The position numbers and the translations under genes are program-made. Below are positions 53,689-61,751 of a DNA stretch of 64,000 nucleotides, piece by piece. The DNA is taken from positions 372,001 to 436,000 of the forward strand of contig NZ_AQXQ01000012.1 of NCBI RefSeq assembly GCF_000376865.1, in the 5' to 3' direction. The number at the start of each line of letters is the position of its first letter. Position 1 is the first letter of the stretch. This DNA is from Thioalkalivibrio sp. ALJ7 (lineage in GTDB: Bacteria > Pseudomonadota > Gammaproteobacteria > Ectothiorhodospirales > Ectothiorhodospiraceae). Below the pieces are notes generated by a model that worked only from the letters and a program-made list of their open reading frames with translations, was not told the DNA's origin and ran no database searches.

Positions 53689-54969
53689 ATGACCATGAAA
53701 CCATCGCGCCGCCTGGCACTCACCGCCGCCGTCAGCACCGTCCTGTTCGCCGCACCTACGACCCTGCTGGCCGCCGGTTTCTACATCCAGGAACAGGGCG
53801 TCTCCGGCCTCGGCCGTGCCTATGCCGGGGAGGCCGCCATCGCCTCCGACGCCAGCACCATCTACTTCAATCCGGCCGGCATGACCCGCCTGGAACGCAA
53901 CGAGGTGCAGGCGGGGGTGCATCTGCTGATCCCCAACGCCGAGGTCAACCAGCGCAACACCCAGATCCCCGGCCGCGACAGCGGAAACCCCTACGACCCG
54001 ACCCCGGTGCCCAACCTGTACTGGGCGGAACAGTACTCCGACCGCGTCTGGCTGGGCTTTGGCCTGAGCGCCCCGTTCGGCCTGAAGAACGAATACAACG
54101 ATGACTTCTTCGCCCGCTACGACTCGCTGGAATCCGATCTGCGCGTGCTGAACCTGCAGCCCAGCATCGCCTTCGATCTGACCGACCGGATCTCCATCGG
54201 CGGCGGCCTCGACCTCCAGTACGCCGATGCCACCCTGCGCAGCGCCACGCCGGACCCGACCGGACCCAATCCAGACACCGATGGCGAATTCGAGCTCGAA
54301 GGCGACAACTGGGATGTCGGCTTCAATATCGGGATGCTATTTGACCTGACGGACAACACCCGCCTCGGGATTCATTACCGCGATGGAATCTCGCACACGC
54401 TTCAGGGCACTGCTACCGCAACACTCTCTACGAACGACCCCAACCGAGCAGTCGTTGGCGACACGGTCGTGCAAGGTGGACAAGCAGAGCTGAAGCTTCC
54501 CGACATTGCCTCGATCGGTATCCGCCATCGCTTCAACGACCGCTGGACCGGGCTCGCGCAATACACCTGGTTCAACTGGTCGAACTTCGACGAAATCCGC
54601 ATTGAGCTCGCAACCGGCGACCAGGTGCTGGAACAGAACTACCGCAACAGCTACGCCCTGGCGGTCGGAGCCGAGTACGAGATGAACCCGCGCTGGACCC
54701 TGCGCGGCGGCATCCAGTATGACCAGACCCCGACCCAGACCGACGGGCGCAGCACACGCACCCCGGATGGTGACCGCACCTGGTTCTCCTTCGGCGCCAG
54801 CTATGCCAGCAGCGACCGCCTGACCTTCGACCTCGGCTACAGCTACATCCACATCGAAAGCGAGGACCTGGACATCACGCGCAGCTTCAATGGGACCGAC
54901 ATCAACATGCAGGGCACGACCAAGGGCCACGTGCACGTCCTCTCGGCCGCTATGCGCTATCACTTCTAG
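53689..54969 (+). CDS. FadL/TodX-family outer-membrane transport protein
   Basis: 426 residues. A signal peptide ends at about LLAAG (29); the mature N-terminus GFYIQEQGVSGLGRAYAGEAA and DASTIYFNPAGMTRL are the FadL hatch signatures. The remainder alternates beta-strands of a 14-strand barrel and ends AMRYHF with terminal Phe. FadL-family porins take up long-chain fatty acids or other hydrophobic compounds by lateral diffusion. Substrate here is unknown. The ribosome site GGGGGAGA precedes the ATG. A strong bidirectional-type hairpin at 54976-55005 ends it. Codon use shows a short softer stretch at about 54330-54600. Confidence 0.93.
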   Translation: MTMKPSRRLALTAAVSTVLFAAPTTLLAAGFYIQEQGVSGLGRAYAGEAAIASDASTIYFNPAGMTRLERNEVQAGVHLLIPNAEVNQRNTQIPGRDSGNPYDPTPVPNLYWAEQYSDRVWLGFGLSAPFGLKNEYNDDFFARYDSLESDLRVLNLQPSIAFDLTDRISIGGGLDLQYADATLRSATPDPTGPNPDTDGEFELEGDNWDVGFNIGMLFDLTDNTRLGIHYRDGISHTLQGTATATLSTNDPNRAVVGDTVVQGGQAELKLPDIASIGIRHRFNDRWTGLAQYTWFNWSNFDEIRIELATGDQVLEQNYRNSYALAVGAEYEMNPRWTLRGGIQYDQTPTQTDGRSTRTPDGDRTWFSFGASYASSDRLTFDLGYSYIHIESEDLDITRSFNGTDINMQGTTKGHVHVLSAAMRYHF

Positions 54970-54975
54970 AACCCC

Positions 54976-55005
54976 ATAGGCCGGGGAAATCTCGCCCCGG
55001 CCTAT
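54976..55005. terminator. Terminator hairpin after the FadL-family gene
   Basis: ATAGGCCGGGG (54976-54986), 8-base loop, CCCCGGCCTAT (54995-55005): an 11-base-pair perfect stem, with a few T after it. It includes the stop codon region of the convergent metzincin gene. Confidence 0.7.
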
Positions 55006-55955
55006 TCGTCCCGTAACGCCACTCCGCAGACCGTCATCAACGCCCGGCGATCCGCCGCGCTTAAATCCCGGCGCCCCGCATTGGCCGGACCCAGCATCGA
55101 ATGCATCACGGCCGCCGGATCATCGACGTGGCCAATCCCCAGTGCGTGCCCCAGTTCGTGCGCCAGCGTAAGGCGCAACTCGTCCGCGTCACTGGCCTTG
55201 AACACGGTGATCGACCGCCGTGCCCCCTGTTGCTCATAAACCGCCATATCGAAGCTTCCAGTCGCACTGACCTCGCGGTTCAACATCGCGACCTGCTCGT
55301 TAAACTCCTCGATCGCGCGCCCCAGTTCTCGGATCTCGCGGTTCAATTCGCCGCGGCGACGTTCCAGGGCCTCGCGGCGCTGCTCCAAGCCGTCCCGATC
55401 CGCGTCCAGCGCGGCGCGCTCGCGCTCCAGTCGATCACGATTAGCCGCGCTGTGCTCCATGCGCCCCGCGTTCCAGGCCGCTACCGCCCGTTCGTGTTCG
55501 CGCTGACGCGCCTGATAGGCCTCCAATCGCCGCTGATAGCTCGCAGAATCGCTTTCCAACGCCGAGCGCCACTGGTCCAGGCGCTCCTCTCGCGCCGCGA
55601 TACCGGCCTGCAGGCTGTCCAGTTCCTGGCGGGTTCGATCCCGCGTTTCGGCCGTCGCCTGGCGCTGGTCAAAAACCAGACGCACCGGCATCCCCTCGCT
55701 ATCACGCTGCCGGAAAAGCTCGGCATCCGTCTGCGAATCCCACATCGTGACCGCTGCGTCCAGGGCGGCCTGAACCACCTCCGGTTCCAGCCGAAAGCGG
55801 GGATCGACCGCCTCAAGATGCAGGGTCAGTGGCACCTGACACTCGGAAGCCACCATGTACCCGGCAACACCGCCCGGCCAATCAGCCTCCTGCCAGACCA
55901 GGACTCCCAGCGCCAAGGCACCCACGCCTCCCACCAGCCACAACGGTAGTGCCAT
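55002..55955 (-). CDS. Membrane-anchored metzincin (matrixin-like) protease with coiled-coil insert
   Basis: 317 residues. One N-terminal membrane helix (about 4-22) is followed by a strand-rich part (about 38-98), a long charged coiled coil (about 100-230: Glu/Arg/Gln-rich with ERERAALDADRDGLEQRRE and onward), then the catalytic region: LTLAHELGHALGIGHVDDP (HExxHxxGxxH at 266-276, zinc ligands and catalytic Glu) and AAVMHSML with the Met-turn Met284. This fits a metzincin of the M10A/matrixin type. The coiled coil interrupts the protease domain between its early strands and the active site, which is unusual. ATG at 55955 is favoured: GAGG lies seven bases upstream of it. Substrate unknown. 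Confidence 0.8.
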   Translation of the reverse strand: MALPLWLVGGVGALALGVLVWQEADWPGGVAGYMVASECQVPLTLHLEAVDPRFRLEPEVVQAALDAAVTMWDSQTDAELFRQRDSEGMPVRLVFDQRQATAETRDRTRQELDSLQAGIAAREERLDQWRSALESDSASYQRRLEAYQARQREHERAVAAWNAGRMEHSAANRDRLERERAALDADRDGLEQRREALERRRGELNREIRELGRAIEEFNEQVAMLNREVSATGSFDMAVYEQQGARRSITVFKASDADELRLTLAHELGHALGIGHVDDPAAVMHSMLGPANAGRRDLSAADRRALMTVCGVALRDE

Positions 55956-56081
55956 CACACGTCCTCAATTGTTATCCACAAGGTGCCACCCAGCTGCCGC
56001 GAGAACCAGTGTTTGCCCCTTCTTGGCGCGCGAGGCACCATTGAGGCACGGCTCACGACACGCCTCAATCAGGAGACCCTC

Positions 56082-56507
56082 ATGATGCGCGCCCTTTTCG
56101 CGGCCCTGCCGCTCATTGCATTGCCCTTCGCCGCCCAGGCCGAGACCCCGAACATCCAGCCCGGCCTGTGGGAGAACCAGAACACCATGATTATGGAAGG
56201 CATGGGCAACATGCCCGACCAGACCGAGACCACCACCGAGTGCGTCACTCAGGAAGACATCGACCAGGGCGAGAGCATCATCGAGCCCCCCGAGGGCTGC
56301 TCCATGGACCAGATGGACATGAGCGCCGACCGCATGGACTACACCATGGTCTGCACCGACCCACAGGGCGGGCAAATGCAGATGGAGGGCCGCATGCGTT
56401 TCATGGGCGATCGCGCCGAGGGCGAAATGACCAGCGAGATGGATACGCCCATGGGCACGGTGAACGTCCGCATGGAAATGCGCGGCGAACGCATCGGCGA
56501 CTGCTGA
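56082..56507 (+). CDS. Exported DUF3617 protein
   Basis: 141 residues. The signal peptide ends at AAQA (about 20). The mature part opens ETPNIQPGLWENQNTM (the PGLWE motif of DUF3617) and continues with TECVTQEDID and EGCSMDQMDM, two conserved cysteines, then TMVCTDPQGGQMQMEGRMRF and a final Cys in IGDC. It is Met-rich (about 16 percent), with many Gln/Met pairs, unusual for the family and possibly metal-binding or easily oxidised (inference). AGGAG lies six bases before the ATG. Function of DUF3617 is unknown. The second palindromic repeat begins 11 bases after its stop. Confidence 0.85.
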   Translation: MMRALFAALPLIALPFAAQAETPNIQPGLWENQNTMIMEGMGNMPDQTETTTECVTQEDIDQGESIIEPPEGCSMDQMDMSADRMDYTMVCTDPQGGQMQMEGRMRFMGDRAEGEMTSEMDTPMGTVNVRMEMRGERIGDC

Positions 56508-56518
56508 TTCCCCCTGTA

Positions 56519-56822
56519 TTCACCACGAAGCACACGAAGACACGAAGAAGGGCCAGGTCAAAAGCATATCCACCACAGAGGTCACGGAGGACACAGAGAC
56601 AAAGGGCTGGCGGATTATCCTGATCGCCGCTCGCCCTGTTTCAGCTTAACGGGATCGCAGGCTGTTCCAGAGCAAGCGGTAAGCAGTTCCTGGTCCCGAT
56701 CTGATCTTAAGGAAACACTCCATTGGTCCCCTCTGAAAGTCTTTCGGGTTTCTCCGTGATCTCTGTGCACTCCGTGGTCGATCCGACTTTGAATTTCTTC
56801 GTGCCTTCGTGCGCTTCGTGGT
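56519..56822. repeat. Dispersed intergenic palindromic repeat, copy 2
   Basis: Order b, a, a', b': b (56519-56550, starting TTCACCACGAAG), a (56571-56600, starting CACCACAGAG), a' (56749-56778, ending CTCCGTGGT), b' (56797-56822, ending CGCTTCGTGGT). These match the families of copy 1 (36532-36796) with different order and several substitutions. Its centre holds TAAGCAGTTCCTGGT near 56680, also near-identical to copy 1. The 332-base gap 56508-56839 holds nothing else that I can see. Confidence 0.85.
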
Positions 56823-56839
56823 AGTCACGCCCTGAAGGT

Positions 56840-57439
56840 TTACATCCTGCGCCAGAGGAGGATCTGGTTATTGACCGGGAGATCGATGATGGCCTCGCGC
56901 TGAAGGCCGTGGGACGATGCGAGGGTGTCCAGGTCGGCACGATCGCGTACGCCCATGCCGGGGTCCTGCGTTCGCAGGGCGTGATCGAAGCGGGCGTTGG
57001 ATTCCGCGGTATGCACCCCATCGTGGGCAAAGGGCCCGTACAGGGCAAATAGGCCGCCCGGCGCCAATATCCGCGCCACACCGGCAAACATCACCTCCAC
57101 TGCGGGCCAGTGCATGATGTGCACGGTATTCGCGCTGTACACATACTCGAACGGCCCCTCCGGCCAGGTATCCAGCCGCACGTCCAGCGGTATCGGAGCG
57201 CGCAGGTTGGGCAGCGCGGCATCGCGGCGCCAGGCCTCCACGCCCGGCAGGTTGTCCGCGACATCGCTGGGGCACCAATCAAGGTGCGGCAGCGCCGCGG
57301 CAAAGTGCACCGCATGCTGCCCGGTGCCAGCACCGATCTCGAGCACCCGGCCATGGGCGAGAAACTGTTCCCGCAACACGGCGAGGATGGGTGCGCGGTT
57401 CTGTTCCGCGGCTGGGGCATAGGGCTTTTCGGAGGCCAT
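56840..57439 (-). CDS. DUF938-type SAM methyltransferase-like protein
   Basis: 199 residues. It starts MASEKPYAPAAEQNRAPILAVL; motif I is VLEIGAGTGQHAVHFAAALP; later come FEYVYSANTVHIMHW, the DUF938 signature, and GGLFALYGPFAHDG. It is a class I methyltransferase fold likely using SAM, with unknown substrate. Compared with typical members nothing is missing. The ATG lies at 57439. The downstream end is close to the second palindromic repeat (18 bases). It is divergent from the BFN-PDZ gene (94-base gap carrying its candidate promoter). Confidence 0.9.
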   Translation of the reverse strand: MASEKPYAPAAEQNRAPILAVLREQFLAHGRVLEIGAGTGQHAVHFAAALPHLDWCPSDVADNLPGVEAWRRDAALPNLRAPIPLDVRLDTWPEGPFEYVYSANTVHIMHWPAVEVMFAGVARILAPGGLFALYGPFAHDGVHTAESNARFDHALRTQDPGMGVRDRADLDTLASSHGLQREAIIDLPVNNQILLWRRM

Positions 57440-57474
57440 CGCAAGAATCCGTCAGGGCAAGAAGGGCCCAATTC

Positions 57475-57503
57475 TGGACGCTCCGGAATACGGCTGCCAT
57501 GAT
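57475..57503 (+). promoter_or_regulatory. Candidate promoter for the BFN-PDZ gene
   Basis: TGGACG (57475-57480), 17-base spacer, CATGAT (57498-57503), about 30 bases before the ATG at 57534. It has the same form as the tRNA-Pro promoter (TGGACA-17-CATAAT). Confidence 0.4.
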
Positions 57504-57533
57504 CGAGAGACATCCTTGGTTCAGGCCAACTCC

Positions 57534-58382
57534 ATGACCCCTCGCCCCCGACTGTTTCTGTCCGCACTGTTCACCCTCTTGCTGGCCGTCGGCAGCGAGG
57601 TTCTGGCCCGCGACATGGCAACCGATCCAGAGCGCTTGCTGCCGGTGGAGCTGGCCACCGTCGGGATCGACGCCGGGAGTGGCGCCGCGATTGCCCTGCT
57701 GCGCCAACCCGCCTCCGGCGAGGTTGTGCCCATCGTGATCGGTACGGATCAGGCCCGTGCGATCCTGCTGGCCATGCATGAGGTCCCGTTGTCCCGGCCA
57801 CAGACGCACGACTTGATGATCGACCTGATCGAGCAACTGGATGCCCGTCTAGAACGAGTAATCGTGGACGGCCTGGAAAACGGGACCTACCTCGGATGGC
57901 TGGAGATTCGGGTCGCCGGGGAAGAGGAACCGCGGCGGATTGATACCCGGCCCAGTGACGCATTGGCGCTGGCCGTGCGCAGTGGGGCGTCGATCCACGT
58001 TGCCCCGGAGATCCTCGAGGCCGATGTGCCGTTCGACTACACCCCACCGGGCGATGACGAGGTCGTAACCGCTCTGGGCATCACCGTCGTGGAGGCCCGC
58101 GACGATTTGCGCGAAGCCCTGCAACTTCCGGATGAGCCCGGTGTGCTGGTCAGCCGCGCGGTGGGCCGCGCCGCCACGGCGGGGATCACCCAAGGGGCGC
58201 TGATACTGGAGGTCAACGACCGGACGCCGGAGACCCCGATGGACTTCCTGGAAGCGGTGTCGGCAACGCCGGAAGGCGAAGAAGCCACGATCCGCTACTG
58301 GCTGGACGGAGAAACGCGGACCATCACCCTGCCCACCGATGTCCCCACGATTGAGGAATCGGACGACGCCCTGAGCGTCTGA
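57534..58382 (+). CDS. Exported bifunctional-nuclease-like (BFN) domain protein with PDZ domain
   Basis: 282 residues. A signal peptide (about 1-26, ending VLARD) directs export. Residues about 37-168 match the BFN/DUF151 fold: VGIDAGSGAAIALLR, VVPIVIGTDQARAILLAM and the signature RRIDTRPSDALALAVRSGA. Residues about 180-282 are PDZ-like: LGITVVEARDDLREAL, GVLVSRAVGRAATAGITQGALILEVNDR, ending with a strand-rich tail, cited here as GVLVSRAVG and GALILEVND. BFN domains are usually cytoplasmic or in chloroplasts; linking one to a PDZ in the periplasm is uncommon. Whether nuclease activity survives is unknown. The ATG at 57534 is chosen for the signal peptide. It converges with pgi (18-base gap). 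Confidence 0.82.
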   Translation: MTPRPRLFLSALFTLLLAVGSEVLARDMATDPERLLPVELATVGIDAGSGAAIALLRQPASGEVVPIVIGTDQARAILLAMHEVPLSRPQTHDLMIDLIEQLDARLERVIVDGLENGTYLGWLEIRVAGEEEPRRIDTRPSDALALAVRSGASIHVAPEILEADVPFDYTPPGDDEVVTALGITVVEARDDLREALQLPDEPGVLVSRAVGRAATAGITQGALILEVNDRTPETPMDFLEAVSATPEGEEATIRYWLDGETRTITLPTDVPTIEESDDALSV

Positions 58383-58400
58383 GATTGTCTCAATCGAACA

Positions 58401-60068
58401 TCAGCTGCGGGCCGGAAGCCGTGGGCGCAGCCAGTCGAGGGTAGCAGTGGTTGCCGGATCGTGGGCGGCGGGTGGCGTACCCGGTTGCAGGTCTTCGAGG
58501 ACCTGTCCGGCGAGCTGCTTGCCCAGCTCGACGCCCCACTGGTCAAAGGCATTGATGCCCCACAGGGTCGCCAGCACGTAGATCTTGTGCTCGAACAGCG
58601 CAATCAGTGCGCCCAGCGTCGCCGGGTCGAGCTGCTCCAACAGGATCAAAGTGCTGGGCCGGTTACCGGGGAAGGTTCGATGCGGCGCCAGCGCCTCGAT
58701 CACCTCGGGTGGCTGACCGGCGGCGGCCATCTCCGCGCGCACCTCCGCCTCGGTCCGGCCCAGGGCCAGCGCCTCGGTCTGCGCAATCAGGTTCGCGATC
58801 AGCAACGGGTGCTGGTCCGGCAGGTCATGCGCCGGGCGGGCGACCCCGATGAACTCGGCAGGGATAAAGCGCGTGCCCTGGTGCAGCAGCTGGAAGAAGG
58901 CATGCTGACCGTCGGTGCCCACCGCGCCCCAGACCACCGCCCCGGTGTCATCGGGCACCACATCGCCACCGAGCCCCACGCGTTTACCCAAGCTCTCCAT
59001 CTCCGCCTGTTGCAGGTACGGCGGCAGCAACGACAGGCGTTCGTCATAAGGCAGCACGGCCCGCGACTGGGCACCCAGCAGATTCTGGTTCCACAGGTCC
59101 ACGAGGGCCATGCGTACCGCGGCATTGGTGGCCACGGGGGCGTGACGCACGTGCTCGTCCATGGCGTGCGCGCCGCCGAGGAAGGCACGAAAGCCGTCCA
59201 TCCCCAGCAGCAAGGCCACCGACAGTCCGATGGTGGACCACACCGAATAGCGGCCACCGACCCAGTCCCAGAAACCGAACATGTTGTCGGGGTCGATGCC
59301 GAAGTCGACCACCCGATCGCGTGCGGTGGACACCGCCACAAAATGCTGCGCGATGGCCTGTTGGTCGGGCGCATGCCGCAGCAGCCAGGCGCGGGCGGCG
59401 CGAGCATTGGTCAGGGTTTCGAGGGTGCCGAAGGTCTTGGAGGCGACGATAAAGAGGGTCGTCTCGGGGTCGGCCTCGCGCAGCACGGCAGAGAGGGCGG
59501 CGCCGTCCACGTTGGAGACAAACTGCACGGCCAATGGCGCACCCTCGGCCGTGGCCTGCGCGTGTGGCGCGAGCGCCCGACAGACCATGCGCGGGCCCAG
59601 GTCGGAGCCCCCGATGCCGATATTCACCACCCGCCGGATCGGACGACCGCTGTACCCGCGGTGCGTGCCGTCATGGATACGCTGTACAAAGTCCGACACC
59701 CGATCGAGCTCCGCATGCACCTGCGGCACTACATCCTCGCCACCCACCTCGCAGCGGGCCTCCCGCGGCAGACGCAGGGCCGTATGCAGGGCCGCCCGAC
59801 CTTCGGTGGTGTTGACCCGTTCCCCCGCGAACAGGGCCCGCAGGGCCTCCGGTACCTCGCTGGCCGCGGCGCGCTCGAACAGCGCCTCCCAGGCCGGGGC
59901 ATCCAGACGCTGACGCGTCCAGTCCAGACGCAGCCCGGCAATCTCCTGAACATCCCGCTGCACACGGTCAGGATCGCGCGCAAACAGCTCGCGCAGCGTC
60001 TCCTGTTCCAGTCGGCGGGCCTCTACCTGCAAGGCACTCTCCATCGACACATCCGCTCCCGCTGTCAT
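58401..60068 (-). CDS. pgi: Glucose-6-phosphate isomerase
   Basis: 555 residues. It interconverts glucose 6-phosphate and fructose 6-phosphate. Signatures: RRVVNIGIGGSDLGPRMVC (substrate phosphate loop), FIVASKTFGTLETLTNA, FWDWVGGRYSVWSTIGLS (Arg and Glu of the active site), and GNRPSTLILLEQLDP with the catalytic His/Lys region INAFDQWGVELGKQLA near the C-terminus. Length is close to the E. coli enzyme. The ATG at 60068 has AGGGAGA upstream; longer upstream readings are not conserved. It is divergent from glgA (102-base gap), linking sugar phosphate to glycogen. Confidence 0.97.
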   Translation of the reverse strand: MTAGADVSMESALQVEARRLEQETLRELFARDPDRVQRDVQEIAGLRLDWTRQRLDAPAWEALFERAAASEVPEALRALFAGERVNTTEGRAALHTALRLPREARCEVGGEDVVPQVHAELDRVSDFVQRIHDGTHRGYSGRPIRRVVNIGIGGSDLGPRMVCRALAPHAQATAEGAPLAVQFVSNVDGAALSAVLREADPETTLFIVASKTFGTLETLTNARAARAWLLRHAPDQQAIAQHFVAVSTARDRVVDFGIDPDNMFGFWDWVGGRYSVWSTIGLSVALLLGMDGFRAFLGGAHAMDEHVRHAPVATNAAVRMALVDLWNQNLLGAQSRAVLPYDERLSLLPPYLQQAEMESLGKRVGLGGDVVPDDTGAVVWGAVGTDGQHAFFQLLHQGTRFIPAEFIGVARPAHDLPDQHPLLIANLIAQTEALALGRTEAEVRAEMAAAGQPPEVIEALAPHRTFPGNRPSTLILLEQLDPATLGALIALFEHKIYVLATLWGINAFDQWGVELGKQLAGQVLEDLQPGTPPAAHDPATTATLDWLRPRLPARS

Positions 60069-60170
60069 CCTGTCTCCCTTGTCCTGTGCCCAGAGTGCCG
60101 CCCCGGCCCCTGCGTTACAATCGATAGAAACCCAACCGGTCCCGCCGGTTCCATATTCGGGGATTGTTGC

Positions 60171-61658
60171 ATGCGCATCCTGTTCGCCAGCAGCGAGGCC
60201 TACGGTCTGGTCAAGACCGGGGGCCTGGCCGATGTCAGTGCCAGCCTGCCCGCCGCCCTGCGCCGGCGGCGCCAGGATGTGCGCTTGGTGGTGCCCGCGT
60301 ACCCCGAGGCCTGCCGCAACCTGGTCAACGCCTCGGTGCGCCCAGGCCCGGAGGACGCCCCGTGGCAGATTATCGAGGGACAGCTGCCCGGGACCCGCCT
60401 GACGGTCTACCTGATCGACTGGCCGGAATACTTCCAGCGCGCCGGCAACCCCTACAGCGCAAGCAACGGCATGGACTGGCCGGACAACGCCCAGCGCTTT
60501 GCCGGCTTCGCCCGCGCCATCGTGGCGCTGGCGCGTGACGAGGCCGGCCTGGACTGGACGCCGGAACTGGTGCACCTGAACGACTGGCAGACCGGTCTGG
60601 TCCCGCTGCTACTGGACCCCGAACGCACCGGGGTCGAGCGACCACACACCATCTTCACCATCCACAACCTGGCCTACCAGGGGCTGTTCCCCGCGAGCAC
60701 CCTGAACGAGCTCAACCTGCCCGCCGATCTCTGGCACCCGGAGGCACTGGAATTTCACGACCAGCTCTCCTTCATGAAGGCAGGTCTGGTGTTCGCCGAT
60801 GTGGTCACCACCGTCTCCCCTACCTATGCCCAAGAGATCCAGGAACCGGCCTCCGGCATGGGACTGGATGGCGTACTGCGCGCCCGGAGCGCGGACCTGC
60901 ACGGCATCCTGAACGGGGTCGACTACCGTGACTGGGACCCTAGCCGCGACCGCCACATCGCCGTGCGCTACAGCGCCGATGACCTCGCCGGCAAGGCCGC
61001 GAACAAGGCCGCGCTGCAAACCCGTCTGGGGCTGGACGTGAATCCAGATATCCCACTGTTGGGGCATGTCGGCCGCATGGTGGAGCAGAAAGGCGTCGAC
61101 CTGCTGCACGCCGCCTGCACGCCGCTGCTGGAGGCCGGGCACATCCAGTTGGCGCTGGTCGGCTCGGGGCAGAAAGACCTGGAACATGCCACCGGCGCCC
61201 TGGCGCGCGCCTACCCCGGCCGCGTGGGCGTGCACATTGGCTACGACGAGCCGCTGGCGCACCAGATCGAGGCGGGCGCCGATCTGTTTCTGATGCCGTC
61301 ACGCTTCGAGCCCTGCGGCCTGAACCAGCTCTACAGCCTGCGCTACGGCACCCCGCCCGTGGTACACGCGACTGGCGGCCTGGCCGACACCGTGGTGGAT
61401 GCAACCCCAGAGCACCTGGACGATGGCAGTGCCACCGGCTTCAGCTTCACCCCGGACAGCGTCAGCGCCCTCGGACAGGCACTGGAACGAGCGCTGGGGC
61501 TTTACACAGCGCGCGCTGATGGTCGCTGGGAACAGCTCATACGCAACGGAATGAACCAGGACTTTGGCTGGACCGCCAGCGCCGACGCCTACCTGGCGTT
61601 ATACCGCCAGCAGGTCCCGCGCCGCACCCGGCGTGCGAAAGCGCCATCTGCGCTATAA
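60171..61658 (+). CDS. glgA: Glycogen synthase (ADP-glucose type)
   Basis: 495 residues. It adds glucose from ADP-glucose to glycogen. The N-terminal acceptor domain has FASSEAYGLVKTGGLADV (KTGGL at 15-19, ADP-glucose binding), VHLNDWQTGLVPLLL and FTIHNLAYQG; the C-terminal GT5 donor domain has LLGHVGRMVEQKGVDLL, FLMPSRFEPCGLNQLYSLRYG and ATGGLADTV. It is the standard bacterial GlgA. The ATG at 60171 lies after TTGTTGC with no strong ribosome site. A -10-like TACAAT (60118-60123) precedes but I find no -35. ppc follows downstream, with its own promoter in the glgA 3' end. Confidence 0.96.
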   Translation: MRILFASSEAYGLVKTGGLADVSASLPAALRRRRQDVRLVVPAYPEACRNLVNASVRPGPEDAPWQIIEGQLPGTRLTVYLIDWPEYFQRAGNPYSASNGMDWPDNAQRFAGFARAIVALARDEAGLDWTPELVHLNDWQTGLVPLLLDPERTGVERPHTIFTIHNLAYQGLFPASTLNELNLPADLWHPEALEFHDQLSFMKAGLVFADVVTTVSPTYAQEIQEPASGMGLDGVLRARSADLHGILNGVDYRDWDPSRDRHIAVRYSADDLAGKAANKAALQTRLGLDVNPDIPLLGHVGRMVEQKGVDLLHAACTPLLEAGHIQLALVGSGQKDLEHATGALARAYPGRVGVHIGYDEPLAHQIEAGADLFLMPSRFEPCGLNQLYSLRYGTPPVVHATGGLADTVVDATPEHLDDGSATGFSFTPDSVSALGQALERALGLYTARADGRWEQLIRNGMNQDFGWTASADAYLALYRQQVPRRTRRAKAPSAL

Positions 61659-61659
61659 T
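61654..61659 (+). promoter_or_regulatory. -10 element of a ppc promoter
   Basis: Perfect TATAAT at 61654-61659, overlapping the glgA stop, about 93 bases before the ppc ATG. The -35 region (GCGTGC, 61631-61636) is poor, so activator help may be needed. Confidence 0.5.
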
Positions 61660-61751
61660 CTCGTCCTTTTCCCGACGTCCCGACCCTCTCACGGCAATCA
61701 ACCGGCAAGCACAGGCCGCGGCGGAAGTCGTCCTGTGTGTACAGGCCCGAT

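Noticed and set aside
58461-60170. Plus-strand open frame opposite pgi running into the glgA frame
   Set aside because: The upstream part is antisense shadow of pgi; the glgA family start is at 60171.
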